Both the position numbers and the translations under genes were made by a program. Positions 58,301 through 64,000 of a stretch of 64,000 nt of DNA are shown here, piece by piece. The notes under the pieces are model-generated. The model saw only the letters and a list, made by a program, of their open reading frames with translations, had not been told where the DNA came from and did no database searches. The stretch is from Dactylis glomerata (Eukaryota; Streptophyta; Magnoliopsida; Poales; Poaceae). The stretch is from assembly GCA_007115705.1 (NCBI GenBank), contig QXEO01000236.1, positions 1,551,392 through 1,615,391 of the forward strand, read 5' to 3'. Numbering within the stretch: position 1 is the stretch's first letter; the number at the start of each line of letters is the position of its first letter.

Positions 58301-59826
58301 ATTCCATGGCTACTCCTCATAGTGATGGTCTTTTTGGCACAATCTATCACTCCTTGATGTTGAGACATCCAATCCATACCCAAGACTACTTCCAAACCCT
58401 TGGTTCCTAACACAATCAAACTGGCTAAGAATGATATCCCATGGATTTCTATGGCCACTGCCAAGCAGGTCCAACTAGCCTTGGTTATTGACCCGGGTAT
58501 TTGCACAGACATGGTATTTTTCAGGGCTGTTGGTTGAAGTCCACTTTTATCAATGAATAATTGAGTAACAAACGAGTGGGAAGCTCCAGAATCAAACAGA
58601 ACTCTTGCAGGAACTGAATTAACAGGGAACATACCAAGCACAACGTCGGTTGCTTCCTGAGCTTCTTCAACATTCATGTGGTTCAGACGGCCTCGAGGGT
58701 GAGGCTGGTTCCTTGGTGGATAATTTTTGCCATTTCCCACACGGCGCTGCTGCTGAGCAGGAGCAGTGGTCTTGGATGCATCATTCAGCTTCTTGGGGCA
58801 CTCATTGGAGTAGTGCCCTTTGAGTCCGCACTCATAACAGGTAACACCAGACTTGTCACCAAACTTGGGCGGCACAGGTGCTCCATTGGGCCTTGGAGCA
58901 TTGGGGTGGAAGTTGTTGCCATGAGGTCTCGGAGGTGCACGGTTGAAGTTGTTGCCGGGCGGACGGTTGGGAAAGTTGGGACGCGGAGCAGGTGCAGATG
59001 GCCTCATAGGTCTAGGGGCGAAACCCATAGGTGGATTTCCCCTTAGCTTCTGCGAGTTGCTTGAGTTGCCTTGATACATCATACGGCGTTTGCGGTTCTC
59101 TGCCGCTTGCTTGAGTTTGCCCTCCATTTGAATGGCAGAGTGCACCAATGACTCCAGGTCTGCAAAGTGAATGCTGACTAAGACGCATTGCATCTCATCA
59201 TGAAGTCCATCCAGAAACCTTTCTTGCTTCTTCTCAGTGGTGTTGGTGTCATCTGGGGCATACCTAGACAAGGTAAGGAACTTGTCACGGTAGTCAACCA
59301 CAGATAGGGAACCTTGCTTCAGATTTCTGAACTCATCTCTCATCCTTTTAACCAATCCCAAAGGAACATGGGCTTTGCTAAACTTGCTCTTGAACTCCTC
59401 CCAAGGCATCACATACCCTTGGGCTTGCATTGCACGAGTGCTGTCCCACCAAGCTCTTGCCGCTCCAGCAAGATAGTGGGTGGTGTACAAGACCTTTTCA
59501 CCTTCACCAACTTTGGCGACTGCCAAGTTGTTCTCCATAGTGCGAAGCCAGTCATCAGCATCTAAGGGTTCTTCAGACTTAGTGAACATAGGTGGGTTGG
59601 TGTTTTGGAAACTCTTTAACTTGGATCGGTGATCACCATGGCCATTGTTTTCTCCTTCACCATGGCCATTTCCATTGCCATTGTTGTGGTTCATTGCCAT
59701 CTGGGTTAGTTGCTGAAGAGTGGCCAAGTTAGCTTGGCGCTCAGCTCGGGCTACTTCTCGGTCTTCCATGATGAACCTTAGCAGTTCGGCCATTTCCGGG
59801 TTCGGAGGTGGGGGTGCTCGCGGCAT
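55315..59826 (-). pseudogene. Gag-pol polyprotein of element E, one in-frame stop
   Basis: About 1.5 kilocodons in one register. I start at the ATG at 59826 (MPRAPPPP); the frame extends eight codons upstream only from a TTG. In that longer numbering: Gag core about 110-255 (ARAWWDST, SVVDYRDKF), CCHC knuckle at 338-351 (C338, C341, H346, C351), protease DSG at 420-422, RT with Asp 669 (SKIDL) and FIDD 731-734, RNase H from about 820 (YCDAS; YTDHKSL), then the integrase zinc finger (CDICQRVKAEHQ). A TAA at 56413-56415 replaces what is CAA (Gln) in D. Downstream lie the DDE core (GMDFITGF, IVSDRETQF, TDGQTERVNQ) and a chromodomain in the last 60 residues (LKVQWSNH, ATWERE). Gag through RNase H could still be made; integrase only by readthrough. 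Confidence 0.95.
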
Positions 59827-60101
59827 CTGAAGATAAGGTGTGTAAGACAAGAGGGAAAAACTAATTTGCTAAGATCTAAATGTAACATGGATGATGCAAT
59901 TTTTGTCTTACTAAGGCCTTAAGGACCAAATTCATATTTCATTCAATAAGCATCAAACATACCATACATACGGGTTCACACATTACAAATGGTTTACATT
60001 AAACCATGGCGACTCGTCTACTAGAGAGGGGAATACAACTCACACCTACACGAAGTGACTTAAAGTAAAACTCATAACAAGATAACACGGGAATCTCCCA
60101 T

Positions 60102-60884
60102 CTAAACATCGGGCTCCTCGGGGTCTTCCTCCTCATCATCCACAATGAATCCAGCATCCTCATCATGCTCTGAATCATCAAGGTCCTCCATGAAGTCATC
60201 CTCGTCACTAATGAGGGCATTATCCTCCTTGTGGAGATCAATGCCTTCCTCCTCACCAAGGTGGCTCTCTAGACTCTCGATGTACTCAGTCAGCTCAGCC
60301 ACATTGGCCTTCAACTCCTCAATGGTCTGATCCCTCTCATCACGCTGGCGACGAAGGCCCTTGCGGTCCCTAGCAAGGATCCTGATAGTGCTTCTCGCCT
60401 CCACAAGTGCGAAGTGCTCGAGGTTGGCCTTGGTACGGGCACGATCCGCCTCCTGCTGAGTGGAGTACAGCAAGAAGTCCATGTGATCGATGTAAGTACT
60501 CGGCTCATTTTGCCCTGGCATGTTTGCGGGATGCCCATCCGCATCACGCCGAGCAAAGTTCCTAAAGCGCTCCCCCTGGACCTCCTCAACATGCAGTCCG
60601 CACAAGCGGGCGTGCATCTCCTGTATACCTCGGACCAAACCATCGGCCCAAGTGTTCTCCACAAGCTCAAACTTGATCCTTGGAGAACTCAAATCCCCCT
60701 TCTTGCCACGGCAACTGGCCATGACAAGCCACCGTAGCTCTCCATCCGGGTGCTCATTGAGCACGGCTCCCTTGAAATCCGGATACAGACGATCCAGGAA
60801 CAAGGTCAGGGTGGTGAGGTCGCGCTCGAAACAAAGGCTGCCACCATGGCCCAACTGGTACTGCTCAGTGAAGACCGGGGCCAT
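60102..60884 (-). CDS. ORF0 of element E: 260-aa acidic coiled-coil protein of unknown function
   Basis: Same length, position and architecture as D's ORF0: N-terminal folded-looking part, charged coiled coil (about 140-215) and an acidic tail ending EEEDPEEPDV. Thirteen residues differ from D, spread along the length; none disrupts the heptads or the tail. The ATG (60884) again directly follows AAAATTTTGTAG with ACTAAC about 26 bases upstream. It is not part of the gag-pol frame and is separated from gag by about 275 bp. Two diverged copies, both full length, argue for a real gene. Function unknown. Confidence 0.82.
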   Translation of the reverse strand: MAPVFTEQYQLGHGGSLCFERDLTTLTLFLDRLYPDFKGAVLNEHPDGELRWLVMASCRGKKGDLSSPRIKFELVENTWADGLVRGIQEMHARLCGLHVEEVQGERFRNFARRDADGHPANMPGQNEPSTYIDHMDFLLYSTQQEADRARTKANLEHFALVEARSTIRILARDRKGLRRQRDERDQTIEELKANVAELTEYIESLESHLGEEEGIDLHKEDNALISDEDDFMEDLDDSEHDEDAGFIVDDEEEDPEEPDV

Positions 60885-61084
60885 CTACAAAATTTTAGAT
60901 TTAGATTAAGTTAGTGATCCACTCAAGTGTGCAAAATTTTAAGTAGGCAAAAACTGAAGCATGTACAAAGCTTTGTAAACAGAGAGGAAAAGACTAAGCA
61001 ATTTTAAACCATTACTTATCTCTTTGCTTTCATAAGGGTTTCATTTAACGCCCATTCTAACTAAGGTCTCCTATGGTCAGCCTA

Positions 61085-61097
61085 GGCTCTGATACCA
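61085..61097 (-). promoter_or_regulatory. Element E primer-binding site (initiator tRNA-Met)
   Basis: GGCTCTGATACCA on plus, identical to D, three bases from the 5' LTR. Confidence 0.92.
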
Positions 61098-61100
61098 ACT

Positions 61101-64000
61101 TGTAACACACCCGAATTTATCACAAATTCGAAGTGCCCGTTATGCATTCCACCACAATCCCAGAATCATTGTTGTGATACACATAACGTAGTTGGTAACC
61201 AGTTCCATAGACATTACAATATGAAGGTTCAAATACAATGGTCATAGTGACCAAGTTCATATTACAACACAATATAGCAGCGGAAATAACGTCTTCGGGT
61301 CCATGCCTTCACCCTACAGGCAATGGTGACTCAGTAGAAGATCTTAGCTCTGATACTCCTCTTCATAACCCTCCTCCGGATACTCTTCCCCATAGTCTGG
61401 CCAAGTTGATAGCCAGGGACACAGCCATGAGTACATTGGATGCACTCGCAAACCATCTTATAAACGAAATGATGAAGTAGATATGCAAGGTTAATATGGT
61501 GGACTAAGTACTAAGTTTATTTGCAAAAGCTAGTTTTATTTCCCAAGAAGGTTCATTGGTAGAAAAGAGGTTTAGTTCTCTAAGTTCAATCTAAAAAGGA
61601 ACTTCAAGTGTGTCAATATCAATGTCAAGTCAAGTCATGTCATTCACCAAGTTCACCATAGGTTATTGTATTCTTGACAAAAGTCAAGTACAGTTTGCCA
61701 ACTGTCCATAACCGACGACGCGGCTATTCGAATAGTTTTGAAACCTCTGCAGAGGGGTACACTTTACCCACAAGATTCGATACATCTACCGGGAGAAATC
61801 CACGGTTCGTCATACACAAAGTATGCGGGGTTCAGATAATCAAACAAACTCTTTCACTTGCTCACTCTAGTATAGGATCCTTTCCTAGAGCCCGAGACAC
61901 GGACATCTCCGTTCCGGCGTCTCTAGTTTTGCCCGCTCCGGGATGCCGGATGAATGGAATTTCCACTCGGTTCAGAAGTACCCGCGCACGGTGCACTTCT
62001 ATAAAGGATGATACAAGACCTCCCATACTAGGGCAAACAAGCTACGGACTAAGCCCCTTCCCATTTAGGGGTAATGTGGTCGTACGGTAATGGTTGGCTC
62101 ACATGGTACATCACTTATTATCATTTAGCAAATACATTCCATAGTCCTTAGTCAATATTCTTTTCCTTCATAAAACATCAGATAGGAGGGATCTCCAATT
62201 TCAGCTTTCAAGTTCAAGTCACCAAGTTCAAATGGGGTTCCACTTAGAGATGGCCTCAATGTTATTAGCGACTAAGCAACTACATTGAGTAATGATACCA
62301 CTAAAATATGGTTGGATAAACTCAGCTTGATGCTCTTGCTAAGCAAGATATCACTACACATCTATCATTCTACTCTAGCAATTCAATCATGCAATTTACT
62401 TAAAATAGGTAGAATGCAATAGTAAAACTAGGCATTTGGAGTATGATTCAAAAGATGACTTGCCTTGGTTGGCAAAGTGTCCTGGGTAGTCTTCTTCTTC
62501 TTGATAATATTCCCCCTCAATATCCTCCTCAGCAACACTAGCGTCTAATAACGAATAAACACAAAACACACAATCACTACACAATGCTAACCACATACCA
62601 AGCACACATACTTGTTTTCAAACCAAAGCCTCCATGTTGGATTTTATTTGAATTGGTTTGCAAGTTTTCTTCCAAGTTTGCATTGAGTGTGCAAGTTAAA
62701 TTTTCTACCATATGCCATGTGTGGTTTACTTTTTAAGTATGGGTATTAAACTAAGGGTATGAGTACTAGTTCCAATGAGGATTGACTCATTAAGTGAATT
62801 GGTATTGAGGTCAAATTAATTCTAAGTGTATAATAGAAATCTATCATTTTATGTGACCCACTAGGATTGGATTAGGGTCTAATTGGTACTACTAACAAGG
62901 TTTGAGTGATTAAGGTTGAACTAAACAGTAGGGGAGTTAATTAGTGAGTTCACAAACCAAGTTTCATAATTTTAGGAGGTTTAAATAATTTTCTAGAATT
63001 TTCCTATGATTAATAAGGTTATGGTCAAAGTATTCTTATTTATTTAAATCCCTAACTCAATTTGAATTCTAACCAGTTTCAGAGGGTAGAGCATGTCCTA
63101 AGCTTTCCAACGCATATTCATTTGCTAGAAATGGATTTCTAAATCTCTGGGAATTAAGGTTTGAAATTCATATCTGAAACATATTTGAATTAATTCGAAA
63201 TAGGCGGGAAATAAATAAAATCGAATCGGACCGAATTCTAAACGAACGGGCCGAGTTTTCTATAGAACCCGAACGGGCCGGCCCGATAACGCTTCGCACA
63301 GGGCGGGAAAGGTTTTAAATCAAACTGACAAGGGGGTCCCACTCGTCAGATAACTTAACCGCCCGAACCGGTACGCTACCGACGGATCAAGATCCAACGG
63401 CGCACAGGCATCGTCCTCGTTGGCTAGGGCTGGAGCTCACCTGCGCACGGCGAGGAAGACGACGGCGACGGCGAGGCGCGTAGAGGAAGTAGGGCTCGAC
63501 GGCGGCGGGCGAGAAAGAATCCGGCAGCACTCCTCCTCTAGCTCCCGGCGTCCGTTCGTCCAGCGGCGGCCCAACGCGGCGGCGCTGCCTGCGCCCAGTG
63601 GCTCGCCGGCGTTGCAGGCTACTTCGGACGAGAGCGAGAGGGAGGGAGAGAAGATGTCTGGGAGGTAGCTAGGAGCGGGGTGAGTTCGCTCGTTTGATCG
63701 GCGGGGGCTTTTATGGGCCAGAGCGTCGGGGGCGAGGGCATCCAGTAGCACGCCGGTGCGGGGGCCCTAGCGATGCGCGTCGAGCAACACCGGGCATGGC
63801 CGCCTTGCTCGCGTGCTTGCGGGGTTCTGTCTCGACGACGGGGTGCTGTGGGTCGGTGCTGGCGAGGTCGCGACGGTCGGTGACGTGCAGCGAGCAGAGG
63901 AAGAAGAGAGGGGGGTCCTGGGTGCTGTCTTCCTCTTCTCCTCCCTTTCTCACGGCTCGGGTCGGGGCAGAGGGAGCTGGGCTCAACCGTGGGGGTCTCT
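61101..64000 (-). repeat. Element E 5' LTR (2900 of about 3580 bp visible)
   Basis: Begins (plus) TGTAACACACCCG. Palindrome CCTCTGCAGAGG at 61744-61755; splice-like CAG/GTGAGC at 63441/63440; degenerate TATA (CATAAAA) at about 63709-63715. The window ends before the LTR start. Confidence 0.93.

Larger units (their letters stand above)
51692..64000 (-). mobile_element. Element E: Tekay/Del chromovirus with ORF0, nearly intact (right end beyond window)
   Basis: Same family and orientation as D, inserted in C's 5' LTR; C's other LTR (AGCAGTTTTGGTC) is the empty site. 3' LTR 51692-55271 (3580 bp), gag-pol 55315-59826, ORF0 60102-60884, PBS 61085-61097, and 5' LTR from 61101, of which 2900 bp are visible. 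LTR divergence is roughly 1-2% by eye, lower than in D, so it is the younger insertion. A single nonsense codon interrupts gag-pol. Confidence 0.93.

Noticed and set aside
1..64000. CRISPR array, rRNA gene, bacterial operon, or host protein-coding gene
   Set aside because: No regular spacer-repeat array, no rRNA sequence and no recognisable host exon; everything identifiable is transposon-derived.

Overview
The window is repetitive plant DNA with no host gene that I can recognise. It is a nest of LTR retrotransposons of the Ty3/Gypsy superfamily. LTR style, primer-binding sites, a Stowaway MITE and the nesting pattern resemble large grass genomes, most likely Triticeae (wheat, Aegilops, barley or rye). 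That assignment rests on recognition, not on a database search. All seven LTR-derived units I can orient lie on the minus strand.

Layout, left to right. S1 (1-6833) is an Athila-type element coding only for a Gag-protease protein; its 3' LTR runs off the left edge. S1 sits inside an LTR of element A (6834-19100), a non-coding tRNA-iMet-primed element. A's two LTR copies (6834-10150 and 12139-19100) can be aligned. The right copy holds a 3.2 kb insertion with a Helitron-like 3' end (14739-17960) and breaks off abruptly at 19100. 19101-25512 holds an LTR-like fragment (to 21591), then unassigned sequence with diverged internal repeats. B (25513-31147) is a relative of A's LTR carrying a Stowaway MITE and a solo LTR (S2, 29572-31116, TSD AATAC).

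Inserted in B is C (31148 to beyond the window), a decayed Tat-lineage element with a second, archaeal-type RNase H. Between its pol and 3' LTR, C carries a plus-strand gene with its own TATA box, an AT-hook and a B3-like domain. C's 5' LTR is interrupted twice by one Tekay/Del chromovirus family: D (40797-51417, TSD CCGGT) and E (51692 to beyond the window). Only 269 bp of C separate them.

D and E have 3580-bp LTRs and a gag-pol region of identical span. D has six premature stops and E has one. Each also carries an intact 260-codon ORF (here ORF0) between the PBS and gag, which gag-pol does not explain. Splice-acceptor-like sequences abut the ATG of both ORF0 and gag, and a consensus 5' splice site lies downstream of the LTR TATA box. 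This suggests expression by alternative splicing. LTR divergence judged by eye (C about 4%, D about 3%, E about 1-2%) agrees with the nesting order. The most novel items are ORF0 with its splice architecture, the antisense AT-hook/B3 gene of C, and conserved palindromes shared between LTR families.
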